Shown here: piece by piece, positions 35,702 to 47,601 of the stretch | Position numbering within the stretch: position 1 is the first letter of the stretch | Layout: each line of letters opens with the position of its first letter | Source: Gautieria morchelliformis | Lineage: Eukaryota; Basidiomycota; Agaricomycetes; Gomphales; Gomphaceae | Direction: 5' to 3' | Assembly (NCBI GenBank): GCA_015179125.1 | Contig: WHVA01000102.1 | Coordinates: 186,001 to 250,000, forward strand | DNA length: 64,000 nt | Position numbers and translations under genes: made by a program | The notes under the pieces: model-generated | Told to the model about the DNA's origin: nothing | The model's input: only the letters and a program-made list of their open reading frames with translations | The model's database searches: none

Positions 35702-37437
35702 CGAATGGTCCTCTCCAGTCTTCGAAAGCCCAACCTCTTCATAAATCCAGAAAAATGCCTCTTCCATTCGGATTGGGTCAAATTCCTCAGGTTCATCATC
35801 TCTCCCGCTGGGGTCTCAATGGATGTCAAAACGACAGCTGCCATCGCAAAGTGGCCTGTACCGATGAATATTGGCGAAGTCCAATTGTTCCTGGGCTTTG
35901 CGAACTTCTACAGAAGATTCATCATTTCGTTCTCAGACATTGTCCTGCCACTCACTCGCTTGACCAGAAAGGATACTCCATTCGGCTGCGAAGCAAAGCA
36001 GCAGGAGGCCTTCGAAGCACTCAAAGCTGCGTTCTTGCAAGGCCTAGTCCTCATTGACTTCAACCCGAGTAACCCCATCGTCATCGAAACGGACGCCTCT
36101 GAGTACGCCATCTCCGCCATCATCTCTCAGATCACCCCCTCCGATGGCGATATCCATCGGATCGCCTTCTATTCACGAGGAATGGCACCAGACAAGATGA
36201 AATATGAGATCTACAACAAGGAGCTCCTTGCCATCTTCTGCGCCTTCAAGCAATGGCGAAACTACCTCGAAGGACCATCCCATGTCATCCTCATCCTCTC
36301 CGACCACAAAAACCTTGAGTACTTCGCGACTACGAAGCAGCTGACCCCATGACAGGTCCGTTGGTCCGAACACCTGTCAGGGTTCAACTACATCATTTGC
36401 TACCGAGCTGGGTGACTTGGCACAAAGCCGGATGCATTGACCTGTTGGGGCGACGTGTACCCTAAAGGGGGGGATGGTGCTTATGCATTGGCGAATCCCC
36501 ACAACTTCCAGTTGATGTTTAAAACCAGGCAACTCATTCGCGCCATCATCCTTGACTCTGCATCACTGTTTACATCCATCCAACAGGGGCAGCTGACCGA
36601 TCCCTTGTCCTCAGCCCATATCGCTCGTCTTCAGTCTCAGTCTATGGCGATCACCCCTCCGAATGTGAAGCCAGACCCCTGTTCACTTGGAGAGGATGGC
36701 AAAACGCTGTTGTACAAAAAGCGAACTTATGTCCCCAATCACAATGATATTCACTTGGACATCCTTCGCTCACTGCATGATCATCAGTTAGCAAGGCACC
36801 CAGGGATCAGCAAAACGACGATGAACATTCAGAAACAGTATCGTTGGCCGAATATATCCACCTTCGTCACCAACTACATCAGCTCCTGTTCCAAGTGTCG
36901 CCATGCTAAATCCATTCATCACAAAGCCCTCAGCCCTCCTCACTTCCTACCCATCAGCCAATGACCTTGGGATTCGATCTCCATGGACTTCATTGAAGGA
37001 CTCCCACCCTCAGATGGACACGACATGATCCTTCTCATTGTTGACCAGCTCATGAAGATGGCTCTGCATTTTCAGACATTGATTCAGGAGACGTCACCAT
37101 GCTCTTCCTTCACCACGTATTCACTAAACATGGTAGCCCCAGTGACATCATCTCCGATCGAGGGAAGCACTTCACGTCTTGATTCTGGACCTCGCTCTGC
37201 GAAATCCTCGGCATCAAAGGCAATATTTCTACAGCATACCACCCCCAAACCGATGGACAGACCAAACAAGTGAACCAAATCCTAGAGCAGTACCTTAGCG
37301 TCTACATCAACTATCAGCAGGATGACTGGGTCGACCTCCTCCCCCTCGCCAAATTTGCCTACAACAACACAGCCCATTCGGCAACTCATGGCACACCCTT
37401 CTTTGCCAACAAGTGTTTCCATCCGAATGTTAAGGTT

Positions 37438-37875
37438 GTTTTCATACTGCAGTTCGGCTATACCAGGCTGAACTCGGGTCTTGGGTTGGAGGGATTGGCT
37501 TCACCCTCTTGGGTTGCACCCACTCTATATTCCACCCTGATTTTGGGAGCGGTCTCGGCTATAAGCCAAGATGCGGGTTTTGATATCAAGCAGAGGGTCT
37601 TAAGTACGATAAGGTAATTCAATATCTGAACTGAGGAGCTACTGTAGATGGACTGGAGGGCTATATAGTAAAGCAGTGTGCAGGGTTGCGAAGAGAACAT
37701 GATCAGATCAATGGTCAGGGAAACAAGGGTAGGCAAAAAGGGAACTAACTAGAAAAGGGAATCAGGGGTGATGGGAAGCGCAAAGGGAAACACGAAGGAA
37801 GCCGAGAATAACCCGAGGTTCCCAAACAAGAGCCAAAGCCGAGCTTCGGTCCGGATTCAGGTACGGGTCGTAACA
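37438..37875 (-). mobile_element. Probable LTR insertion in Gypsy-4 integrase
   Basis: On the minus strand the block starts TGTTACGACCCGTACC and ends CAGTATGAAAACA. It separates FANKCFHPNVKV from VSLTSVASEDSYLQLADL of the integrase. Matching 5 bp duplications are not visible (AAGGT and CTGAA), so the exact ends are uncertain. Confidence 0.55.
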
Positions 37876-38603
37876 CTGAAGCTCTAAGTATCTCTCACTT
37901 CAGTTGCTTCCGAAGATTCTTATCTCCAGTTGGCAGATCTCAAGGACCTTCACCAGTACCTTCGAGATCAGATAAAGAAATCAATTACCCAGTACACGTC
38001 AGCCACAACCAGTCGCCGCATTCCAATTCCTGAGTTTCAGGTCGGTGACAGAGTATGGCTCGACTTGCGAAATATTCGCACAAAAAGGCCTTCAAAGAAA
38101 CTCGACCACCGAAGACTTGGCCCATATCCTATCACAGCTAAAATATCTTCTCATGCGTTTCCCTTAGGCTTACTGCTGGATATTCACCAGATCCACCCTG
38201 TGTTTCATGTATCCCTTCTCGAACCCCCCACGTCATCTACTATCCCAGGTCAACATGCAGACCCTCCACCTCCTATCCAAATCGACTCCGCCGATTAATA
38301 TGAAATCATGAAAATCCTTGATAGTCGCATTTCCCAAAAGAGATTGAAGTACTTAGTAGAATGGAAGGGATACAAACACCCCCCTGAGGCTACATCTTGG
38401 GAACCCTCTTTGAATGTTACTAATTCGGCTCACAGACTCACCGAATTTCATGTGAAGTACCCCAAGAAACCCAAAGCTTAGAACCTCGTAGAAATCCAAG
38501 AAACACACCCCTCTGTTCATTTTACATCTAGGGACTCGACTTCATTAATAATCCCCTCATTATCACATCTAACCCCCTTGTTCTACTGAAAACCCCTTTA
38601 AAT

Positions 38604-39490
38604 TCATTCAACTTCACCAATGAACACCTCATCGGATACTCTGCCCTTTGCACCAGCCTCTCCACCTTCCCCTCGGCGACTCGTGGGGATGTTCAAGAGC
38701 CGTTGGTGATATCTAGCCATTGCCTCAAAAAGGCTCCTCCGCCTCGATGCATCATCGCCTTCCTCATCAGGGCAAAAGAACATACACGGTCGCTTTGTTC
38801 GCACAGTAGGCTCCACGGCCTGTGGCGATTCTCTCGGAACCACAGCTGGTTGTGAGTTAGGCAGGGAAAATTTGCCGAAACCAAGAGCGTGGTTAGCTTC
38901 CTCATCACACAAGGGATTTTGGGCCCAAACTGTCTAAGTCTTCCCCAGCCCTTTCCTGCCCTTCAGATCCCTTCAATGGGTATAGCGACAGAGCGGGACA
39001 CGCAGCTGAATTGATCTCAGCCTACATGGGTACCGCGTGCAGAATGCACGCTAAACTCTCCAGCCACACCCTCACTTGCTGTATCTCTTTTGCCAACTCC
39101 TCCGCTTCAGGTTGTTCAAACCTTCGGTCAACCACTTCCTTGACTTGCAGGGCCTTCTGAAATTTGTCCTAGACCTCACAAATGAGTGAGAAACTGATGG
39201 AAAAGGAAAAATAACGACTCACCTGAACTTCTGCTGCATCGTCCACCCACCGCTCCAAATCTTCACACGACTCTCCCCAAAACTCAGGCCGAACATTCAG
39301 CACCATCTGCAATCGCTTGAGGACTGTTGAGTACCTGAGTGTCATCATAGGGACCCATGCATTTGGCTTGGGTACTTGGATGGGTTCCATACCCCCACAC
39401 TGCACGGCGTTTTAAACAGAAGGTTGAGTTGGGCACCGACCAGGCAGTGAGATAGGGCCCAGACCTCTGAGATCTCATCGGGGGACCCAT
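38604..39490 (-). pseudogene. Intron-containing antisense ORF in Gypsy-4 (unknown function)
   Basis: Between the chromodomain and the putative 3' LTR the minus strand encodes a protein opposite to pol. It starts MGPPMRSQRSGPYLTAWSVP at 39490. After one frameshift near 39410 it continues GGMEPIQVPKPNAWVPMMTL and FWGESCEDLERWVDDAAEVQ. A GT-AG intron of 54 bp (39169-39222, donor GTGAGT) follows, then KALQVKEVVDRRFEQPEAEE and RVWLESLACI. After stops, a polar C-terminal part contains RTKRPCMFFCPDEEGDDASR. No catalytic motif is visible. An intron on this strand argues that it was transcribed leftward, independently of the retrotransposon genome. It may be an element-borne antisense gene or a captured host gene. 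Confidence 0.55.
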
Positions 39491-39560
39491 TACGTCTTTA
39501 ACACCTTTCTCCCACCCTAGGACGCGACGTTGTTAGACTCCAAAGCTAGGAGGGGGGTAC

Positions 39561-40613
39561 TGTCTTTTAGATTAAAATGTTAAGTGATGCCTTTAGCAAA
39601 CAAATTCTATTGCTTAGCGGTTGGGACCGCTATGTTCGTCCCTCCTCTGTGTGCTGACTAAGCCCCTTGAGACGCGTCCGGCACTGATGGATGGAAGTCA
39701 CATGACCGTGTTGACAAGAAAGTGGTATCGATCTAAGGAACAACTAAGTCAAAAGGCTTCGCTTTTGAGGCAGTCTAGAGTAAGCAATAATAGTGAACTC
39801 TCAATGAAGAATTGGAGTAAACTATCAAGATATAAGTTCTGTAGCTATCAAACAAGACTACAGTAACTTCAGGGGGTGAAACAGTTGATTCTGGATGATT
39901 TTGTTCATACATTTGTAGTGGCTACTTATGCTATATTAGTGGTAACTACTGGTGTTTGAGATAGTGAGTAGATGGGTCGAAAAACTACTTGTAACTAGAG
40001 GGGTGACTAATTATAGTCATGAAATCATGGGAGTGATGGGGATAGTGTCAGGGTTGTTTAAACTTTGGAATAGAGTCTTGTACCTAGTATACAAAGCCCC
40101 TGTCCACATGGTGTCAAAATAATAATCAGCTGGTCATGTCATGGAGTCCAATAAGTTAAATCTCTCCTGCCTAGCATAAATGCTAGGCTTGGTGATGGGG
40201 CCACTGTCTCTGTGCCTCTTCTGTGGGGCAGCTAATTGAGTACATGTATTATGGATGACATTCTAAAGTCACTCCACAATAGGTGCTCCTGCGCAGTCTG
40301 CATTCCTCTGCGGCGTTTGGTGCCCGCACCTCCTCGGTGCCTGTGCCCTGGCGCCTGTCGACGTCATGGCCGATGCCATCAGTCGATAAGCATGCTGTCT
40401 CTTATCGGCCACGCGTGGTCGATGCCCATATCCCTGTATCTTATCTAATCTGTAGATAAGATAGCTATTCGTGATGTTGTGTATCTGTCGTCTGTGTCGA
40501 CGTCCGTCATAAGTGTCGTTCCTATTCCTTTTTAATCATTTTTCTTTCTTTTCTTTTATTAGCTTCTTTGTACATAGATGACTTGGAATAGAATAATTGC
40601 GTCTATCATAACA
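39561..40613 (+). repeat. Putative Gypsy-4 3' LTR
   Basis: A purine tract AGGAGGGGGG (about 39549-39558) looks like a polypurine tract. It is followed by TGTCTTTTAGATTAAAATG, and the block ends ATCATAACA at 40613, directly before a family D LTR piece. The 5' partner was not found, so this rests on position and end motifs only. Confidence 0.5.
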
Positions 40614-40614
40614 C

Positions 40615-41008
40615 TGTCATGACCCGTCTATTTCCCTTACCTCACTGTCTCCACGTTCCCCCTCATCGCTCCTCCTGCATCTTCGCCTGAGTTCGCCCTA
40701 CCCTTCGACCACTCCTCTTCCATTCTATTGTACCTGTGTTTCATATATTTGTATCATGACTGCGCACCCCTATCCAACCCTGATTCTAGATGGCCTCTTT
40801 CCTATTCGCTAGCATCATATGACCATTCGATATAAGTTGTCTACATTTGCATGTATATTCCTCAGTTCAATGATCATATGTCTATCTTGTGCAAAGCTTG
40901 ACCTTGCTGTGACTATCGTCTTGAGCCCTCTCCTGTAGATTTCTATCTTCAACCAGAGGAAGACTTAAGCATCACTGGTGAGTTTTCACACTTCAGCTTC
41001 ATTACCTC
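40615..41008 (+). repeat. Truncated LTR family D
   Basis: Starts TGTCATGACCCGTCTATT and follows the family D LTR, including GCATCATATGACCATTCG and TAGATTTCTATCTTC, to about 41008, where Helitron coding sequence takes over. Part of the middle is missing relative to 31122-32075. Confidence 0.75.
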
Positions 41009-41219
41009 AAACGTGTGGCCCAGGTTTGGTGATTGCTGTATGCAAGGAAAGGTGCAGCTTCTAAACCTGCCTGAAGTCCCTCAGCCTTTGAAACAGCTCT
41101 TAGAAGGCCAGGACCACGAGGCAAAAGAATTTTGCCAGAATATCAGGAAGTATAATGCTGCATTTGCATTCACTTCCTTGGGGGCCAACTTTGATCAACA
41201 ATTGCTTCAGGAGTGTCAT

Positions 41220-41940
41220 GGTCCATGTTATAAAAACAAAATTATATCTATTCCATTGCTCCATTTCATTCCATATGATTCTGACCACAAAAACATTACT
41301 ATTATCCTATGCCATATACATCCCCATGATCATACATGACCACCCACTTGAACCCGCAGACTGTTGATGTCTTCACATTGAATCTATATATACATCCAGG
41401 GATTACCATGCGCCAGAAAAAGACACGGACACATATATGGCTGGGATAGAGTACTCAAACCCGAGCAGTTCTGATCTGAGGAGTGGTGCATTGGCTAGGC
41501 CAATGCACTTGGAGGTTTCTTTCTTCTAAATTCCACATTCCATATCACCATGTTTATCTTCTGATATCAATTTCCTTACATGCACTTATTCGACTGATAC
41601 ATCAGTAATTATATCAGTAGTCGGTGTATTGTCTTCTGGACCACAAACCATATGCTCACTCATATGCCCTCCAGAACACCTATCTCCGTAGACTTGTATC
41701 TCGTAGTTAAATAGTTCATATGTACACAGAGAATAACCGGTCAATTAGAACTCACCTCTCTTGAAGTTACTTGATATTTTGTGACACATATATCTGCATA
41801 GTTATCACTGAAGAGTGTATACACCTTGTGTACACTCGATCTCTCTATTTTTGACCTCTCACTTTATTCAACTTGAATTTGAAGTCTGAATCATAATCAC
41901 ATTCGTTTCTACAATTGATATCACTTAGTCTTTTACAGTC
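41220..41940. other. Unclassified insertion between Helitron Rep pieces
   Basis: About 720 bp interrupt the Rep reading frame between LLQECHGP and VLKLQGELYH. GTCCAT occurs at both edges (41219-41224 and about 41939-41944), which may be a 6 bp duplication. The inside is A/T-rich and has no coding signature that I recognise. Confidence 0.4.
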
Positions 41941-42416
41941 CATATGTGCTCAAGCTACAGGGTGAACTGTATCATATTCATGGCTCTCTCCGCCCTAACC
42001 CTGGAAGCAAGATAAAGTATGCCCAGCTTTACATATATGATCCTGCACTGGTTTTGGCACAGAGGATAGATTTTAACGTGGATCTGTCTCCAACTATCAT
42101 GGGAGACTTGCAAGAAATGCTCCTCCTGTGCAATCCTCATGTCACCACATATAAACAAGCAGCTGAGAGGCTCAGGGCTCAGGGACAAGAACCAGGCAAG
42201 GCTCACATACAGGGCACACAGGGATCCTAGGAGATATAATATCCCAACTGAGGATGAGATTGCGGTCGTTCCTCTTGGAGATGGCATCAACCCTGAACCT
42301 AGGGATATTATTGTCCAGCTCAAAGGTGGACCTTTCAGAAGGGTATTCAATACCAATCCAAACTATGCCTCTCTTCACTATGTCTTGCTCTTTCCCAGGG
42401 GAGAGTTGGAGTGGCA

Positions 42417-43060
42417 TGTTACGACCATGCATTTACGATTTCCGACCATCAGTTCCACACACTTTCCGACCCCCTGATAGTTTTGATATTCTGCCCCTTG
42501 TTCTACTCCCTTGTTCTTTCGAGTCTATTACTCGGACACACTGGACCCGCTTCATCATTTATCAAGACCATATGTCCGATCCACCTTGTAGTTCATTGTC
42601 AGATATGTTTTCCGACCCCTTGTTCTTTGCCATTGTTTTACCTTACCCTGAACCACCCTTGTAGTCCCATTGTTCCCAATTATTTAGTTCCCACGTATGT
42701 CTACCCGACTTCCGCTCCCCCCTGAATTTGCTTAGTACCATCTCATTACATGTTGTCTCAACTCCTTGTATAAAAGCCTCTCATGTATGTCTGTTATTCT
42801 GCAATCAGATAATCGCCTTCGACACTTGATTTCCTTCACTCCATCTCCTGTTCTTAGCACAGTGAGTCTAGCAAGACCTCCATCTCTCCGCTTTCCGCCT
42901 CAGTTCCGACTCAAGTTCTGACTAACTCTTAGTTCAATACTTTCTGACCTCCAACCCATTTCCGAAATACTTAGGATGATAGTTCATTGGGGGCGCAACG
43001 TATAAGTTGAAGCCGCTGTCCTTTCCAGTTCCGACTTAGCGGAAATCTCGATACGTAACA
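42417..43060 (+). mobile_element. Solo LTR of gypsy family C in Helitron
   Basis: A 644 bp block from TGTTACGACCATGC to CGATACGTAACA with duplication TGGCA (42412-42416 and 43061-43065). It is related to 5441-6146. Confidence 0.94.
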
Positions 43061-43151
43061 TGGCAACCAGGTATTCCCTATCGGGAGCCAGAGGATGGTG
43101 AGGAGGCCAACCCAGAGAGACAAGGGATGTTACCCAAATACAGTACCATAT

Positions 43152-43551
43152 CACTGCAAGCATATAAAGGTTTTCTTGTCTGAAAACCTGGTCAAAAAAC
43201 TGTAAAGATACTCCAAATATTTTTAGTGTTTTTTTTATGTAAAAAAAACTATAATAAATTTTGGTGTTTTTATTAGAATTGGGTGAGCAAGAAAATTGTA
43301 AAAAAATTCAAAGTTTTTTCAGGGTTTTTTATGGGTTTCTTTTTGTTTTCACAAAGAAACTTATAAAAAGACATAAAAAACCCTGCAAAAAACTTTAAAT
43401 TTTTTTACAATTTTCTTGCTCAACAAATTCTAACAAAAACACAAAATTATGTTAAAGTTTTTTCACATTAAAAACACTAAAAAAATTTGGAATATCTTTA
43501 CAGTTTTTTGAACAGTTTTTCAGACCAGAAAATTTTTATATGCCTCCAGTA
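43152..43551. mobile_element. CACTA-type MITE, copy 1 (400 bp)
   Basis: The ends are CACTGCAAGCATATAAA and, inverted, TTTATATGCCTCCAGT. The two halves are long A/T-rich inverted repeats (AAAACCCTGCAAAAAAC type core), so the whole element folds back. The flanks are TAT (43149-43151 and 43552-43554), a 3 bp duplication as expected for CACTA/EnSpm, if the last base is A rather than G. It encodes no protein. Confidence 0.75.
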
Positions 43552-44063
43552 TATGTATCATCTGTTCCAGAGAGAGAGAGAACCCACAACACTCCTGCAT
43601 GGTGGCAAGTTCTTCCAGCAGTACATTGTAGACTCCTGGGCCACTGCAGAGCAAAGCAGACTGAGGTGGATCAGGGCCAATCAACACACTCTGCCTGCTG
43701 AGCAGTATACCCAGATGGTGGATACATTTGGAGGCTTGGATAATGCCATTGGAGATGCAAACAACTTTGGCACAAAAGTCATTCTGCCTATGACATTTCA
43801 AGGAAGTACATGGGACATGAATCAAAACTGACAGAACTCTCTAGCCATTACAACAAAGAAGGATCACCCTGATTTGTTTGTTAGCATGACTGCCAGTCCA
43901 AAGTGGGACGAGATATTGGCTGCTCAGGACAGACCTGACCTGGTGTCATGGGTGTTTCACCTCAAAAAGAAACACCTCATTGACTTGATCATCAAGGACA
44001 AGATCTTTGGAGAAACTGTCGCTCATGTTCACACTATTGAATTCCAGAAGAGGGGGCTCCCAC

Positions 44064-44572
44064 TGTAGAGGACAGGAATTATAGGCAGTAGGACTGGACT
44101 TGGTGCTCAACAGAAGACTAGAAATTAATTCACTCTCTCAGTGAATTTAGTTGTCAATGTAAATATATTATACACTACCTGGGGATTGATTCACTACAGG
44201 ATTTCTAGGTCAACAAATGGAAGAGAAATAAGACTAATTTACTTGCCTCTCTCAATGAATTTAGTTGTCACTGAGAGAGGGGGGAAATGTGTCTCATGCG
44301 CATGTACTACTAGCCGGCGCTTTAGCGCCCGGAGAATGTAGCGCGTTGGTGAACAGCCGCAGCTCAAAAAGGAAACTTGTCCACAACCACCCACAAAGGG
44401 TCGGTTGGACAGAACATGAAAAGAAGTAGAAATACAGCTTTGAAAAATCAAAGAAAAATTTGACAAATCATAAAATGAATGTCAGCATGGTTTCAAGTCA
44501 CAATCAAAAGAAATACGCATGGTGGAATCTATTTGGCTTGATTTTGGTGCAGGAGCATAAATGCACCCAACA
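44064..44572 (-). mobile_element. Solo LTR (copia-related family B) in the HUH motif
   Basis: A 509 bp block from TGTAGAGGACAGG to GCACCCAACA, with duplication CCCAC (44059-44063 and 44573-44577). It shares the hairpin motif and the end TTTTGGTGCAGGAGCATAAA with the copia LTR but differs elsewhere. Orientation was assigned from that shared end. Confidence 0.94.
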
Positions 44573-44971
44573 CCCACACATGCACCTGCTTATCTGGTTT
44601 GGTAGGGACTCCAAGGTCAAACGTCCACATGAGGTGGATTCTATGATTTTGGCAGAGTTCCCTGATCCAGAGACACATCCTGTCCTCTACCAGTTGGTCT
44701 GTGATCTGATGACACATGGTCCCTGTGGAGAGATGAAACAAAACACACCCTGCATGCGAGATGGCAAGTGCAAGAAAAGCTTCCCAAAGCCATTCTGTGA
44801 GGAAACTATTGTGAATGTGGATGGATATCCAAGATATTGTTGGCGCAATGATGGAAGGCTGCACAATGTCAGAGGTGACATGCTGGACAACAGATGGGTT
44901 GTGCCATACTCTGCTGTGCTCTTGCTCATACTCCAGTGTCACATCAACCTTGAATTCACCTTTAGTGTGAG

Positions 44972-45370
44972 TGTCAGGGGACACCCTGTTTTCCATTTCC
45001 AGTTCCGACTCCATTTCCGACTCCGCTTCCGGTTCCGATTCCATCTCCGCATCCGCTTTCGGGAACGATTCCGCTTCTGGGAGAACTTCCACCAGTTCCG
45101 TTCGCCTTGCCAGTTCCACTCCAATTTCCGACTTCCGCCCCGGAACAGTGTCGGAAATCAAGCGACTCGCATAATAGGTAGCATCAAGGGTCGATCAAGG
45201 GTCAGGGGGATGCAGGGTTGATGGCGGGTGCCAAGCGTTGTCCCTGGCTGCGCAGCGTAGTATAATACGGGCTCGCTGACATTGGGGGTCCTTAGACTTT
45301 TCTCTTTGGATTTCCCCTTGTCAGTTGTGTGGTAGTGTGATCTCCACGACTAGCCAGGGTTGCCCTTACA
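44972..45370 (+). mobile_element. Solo LTR of family A in Helitron
   Basis: A 399 bp block from TGTCAGGGGACACCC to GGTTGCCCTTACA, with duplication GTGAG (44967-44971 and 45371-45375), just upstream of the two-tyrosine motif. Confidence 0.95.
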
Positions 45371-46126
45371 GTGAGGTGCATCAAGTATATCCACAAGTAT
45401 CTCTACAAGGGCCATGATCAGACCACACTGGCATTTGGTGTTGACCATGATGAGATAAAGAAGTACCTGGACACTCGCTATGTCAGTGCTCATGAGGCCT
45501 GTTGGAGGTTGCTGGAGCAGGAAATCCACACCCAGATGCCTGCAGTCATGGAACTGCCAGTACATGAAAAAGACCAGCACTCAGTCATCTTTAATCCTGA
45601 CACTGATCTGCTCACCATCATGAACAGGGCTGAGGGGTGAAAGACAGCACTCATGGTTTACTTTGAGGCCAATGCTACCTACCCTCATGCATGCAATCTG
45701 CTCTATATGGATTTTCCTGGGCATTTTACCTGGAAATCACAGGAAAAGGTATGGACACCATGTCAAAGGGGATATATCATTGGACGCCTTCACTTTGCAA
45801 GCCCAAAATCAGGAGAGATATTTTCTTTGTGCACTCTCCTCACAGTGGTCAAGGGGGCCAGATCCTTTGAGGAGCTTAGGTCACTGGATGGCATACAATG
45901 TGCTACTTACAAGGAGGCCTGTCTTGCCAGGGGACTTCTGGAGGATGATCAGGAGTGGAGGTTGTGTCTCCAGGAAGCCAGTGGCATGAAAACAGGCACT
46001 CAGCTCTGAGATCTCTTTGCTACCATCCTTGGCAATTGCATTCCCTCACAACCTGGCAGACTATGGGACGGCTTCAAGGAGCATATATCTGATGATCTCA
46101 GACATCAGCTCCAAACTAGACACAAT

Positions 46127-47227
46127 ATGGAGGAGCCATGGTATGATCAGGTCTATGATTTTGGCCTCTTTCTCTTGGATAAAATCCATCAGCATAATGG
46201 AATGTCCTTGAGCGGCTTTGAAGATATGCCTTGGGTGGTAGGTGAGTGGGAGGCCCTGATTGGAAACAGGTTCATAGCTGAGCAGAGGGACTATAATGCT
46301 GTTGAAGAGAGGCAGAAGGCTGTTGAGATGGTTCCCAAGCTGAATGAGGGGCAAAGGTCTGTACATGATCAGATATTATGGTCAGCACTGGCCAGAGATG
46401 CTCAGGAGAAACCTGATGGACAAATGTTTTTTGTCACTGGCTCAGGTAGGGGAAATCATTCACATGGAACACCCTAATCCACTCCTGTAGAGTGGAGGAT
46501 CTCATTGTGCTTGCTGTAGCCTCATCTGCAATCGCTGCACTTATTCTCACTAATGGTACACCTCTCACAGCATGCTTGGAATTCCAATTCCTGTCAATGA
46601 GGGCTCTCTCTCCTCCAACAAAAACAACTCTCACCAGGCTGATATGCTGAGACTGGCCAGGCTCATCATTTGCACTAAGGCTGCAATGCAGCATCGCCAT
46701 TCCATAGAGGCCATTGACAGGACACTGTGGGATTTCCTTGACCAGCCTGACCGACCCTTTGGTGGCATCACAGTCGCCTTTGGAGGTGACTTTCAGCAGA
46801 CTCTCCCAATTGTCCCTAAAGGCTCCAAGGAAGATGTTGTGGGAGCTACCCTTCAGAAGTCATATCTGTGGCCAAAGATCAAGGTCCTCCATCTGACAGA
46901 GAACATGCGGGTGAGAAATGACCCTGACGAAGCCAGGTTTTCAGAATGGCTGCAGAATGTGGGCCAGGGAAAGGATATCCCACTGGATCATACCTTCTCA
47001 CTCCCTCCTCACATGGTCTGTGGCCCTGGAATTTCAGGTATGATCCAGGAAATATAGGGCATTGCCAATGCAGTCCCTGCCCAGGACAATTATTTTTTGC
47101 AGTGGGCCATCCTCTGTCCCAGAAATACTGAGGTCAATCAGATCAATTCCATGGTGTTGTGGCCATTTCCAGGTGATGCTCAGGTCTTCCACTGTGCAGA
47201 TTCTGTCAAGGAAACCGACTTTGCAGA
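46127..47227 (+). pseudogene. Helitron Pif1-type helicase, N-terminal part
   Basis: LNEGQRSVHDQILWSAL (motif Q/I region) leads to a Walker A that reads FFVTGSGRGK only after a one-base correction near 46450. WNTLIHSCRVEDLIVLAVAS follows in the shifted frame. Then come MLGIPIPVNEGSLSS, a motif II-like IDRTLWDFLDQPDRPFGGIT, FGGDFQQTLPIV (motif III) and LTENMRVRNDP. Reading continues through SLPPHMV to NSMVLWPFPGDAQVFHCAD and stops at the second CACTA MITE at 47228. The C-terminal motifs lie 10 kb away at 57492-57921. It unwinds DNA during Helitron transfer. Confidence 0.88.
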
Positions 47228-47601
47228 CACTGCAGGCGTATAAAAGTTTTCTTGTCTGAAAAACTGTTGAAAAAACTGTAAATATTTTCCAAATATTTTT
47301 AGTGTTTTTTATGTAAAACAACTATAATAAAATTTTGTGTTTTTATTAGAATTTGTTGAGCAAGAAAATTGTAAAAAAATTCAAATTTTTTTTCAGGGTT
47401 TTTCATGGGTTTCTTTGTGTTTTCACAAAGAAACTTATAAAAAGACTGTTACAATACGATCCGTCATAAGGTTGACCGAGGTCGGGGGCGAAACCTGAGG
47501 TAAGGTCTGAGGTTATGGGGCGAGGTTTGGATGGGGAAGTCGGAGAGGGACTAGGCTTCAGCTTATGTGCTGCGCCGACCCTCCGCATGAGTCCCAACTC
47601 A

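Larger units (their letters stand above)
33206..38481 (+). pseudogene. Gypsy-4 pol: protease to chromodomain, heavily mutated
   Basis: A chromovirus Pol on the plus strand. Protease TLIDSGATSNFID is at about 33314. The RT starts near 34500 ([36 protein letters not shown], where YLDD has become YLND). A solo LTR splits it at 34962-35701, and it continues SSLRKPNLFINPEKCLFH. RNase H is at about 36080-36340 (VIETDASEYAISAI, LSDHKNLEYF). The integrase zinc region is HDHQLARHPGISKTT...CSKC (36776-36900), with core WDSISMDFIEGLPPSDGHD and AYHPQTDGQTKQVNQILEQY. A second insertion lies at 37438-37875. The chromodomain (YEIMKILDSR, KYLVEWKGYKHPPEATSWEP) runs about 38300-38450. At least seven stops sit at expected Arg codons. 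Gag was not found. Confidence 0.9.
41013..46440 (+). pseudogene. Helitron Rep (HUH endonuclease) half
   Basis: Pieces in order are KYNAAFAFTSLGANFDQQLL (41147-41210), then after an interruption LQGELYHIHGSLRPNPGSK (41950), YNIPTEDEIAVVPLGDG and YVLLFPRGELEWH (42390). After the LTR and MITE come KFFQQYIVDSWATAEQSRLR (43610), PDLFVSMTASPKWDEI and HTIEFQKRGLP. A solo LTR sits inside the HUH motif; deleting it gives RGLPHMHLLIWF. Then come GPCGEMKQNTPCM and CKKSFPKPF, another solo LTR, and the two-tyrosine motif CIKYIHKYLYKGHD (45375-45415). HUH coordinates metal, and the tyrosines nick and join single-stranded ends. Several frameshifts and stops (for example 43829 and 46006) add to the damage. 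Confidence 0.9.

Noticed and set aside
41350..41520. Possible tRNA- or SINE-like segment (GAGTACTCAAACCCGAG)
   Set aside because: Weak resemblance to a B box only; no A box at proper spacing and no cloverleaf could be drawn.
44529..45161. 210-codon minus-strand frame
   Set aside because: It is the shadow of Helitron Rep and a solo LTR; the right-hand part repeats the Ser/Glu-rich frame seen in every family A LTR.
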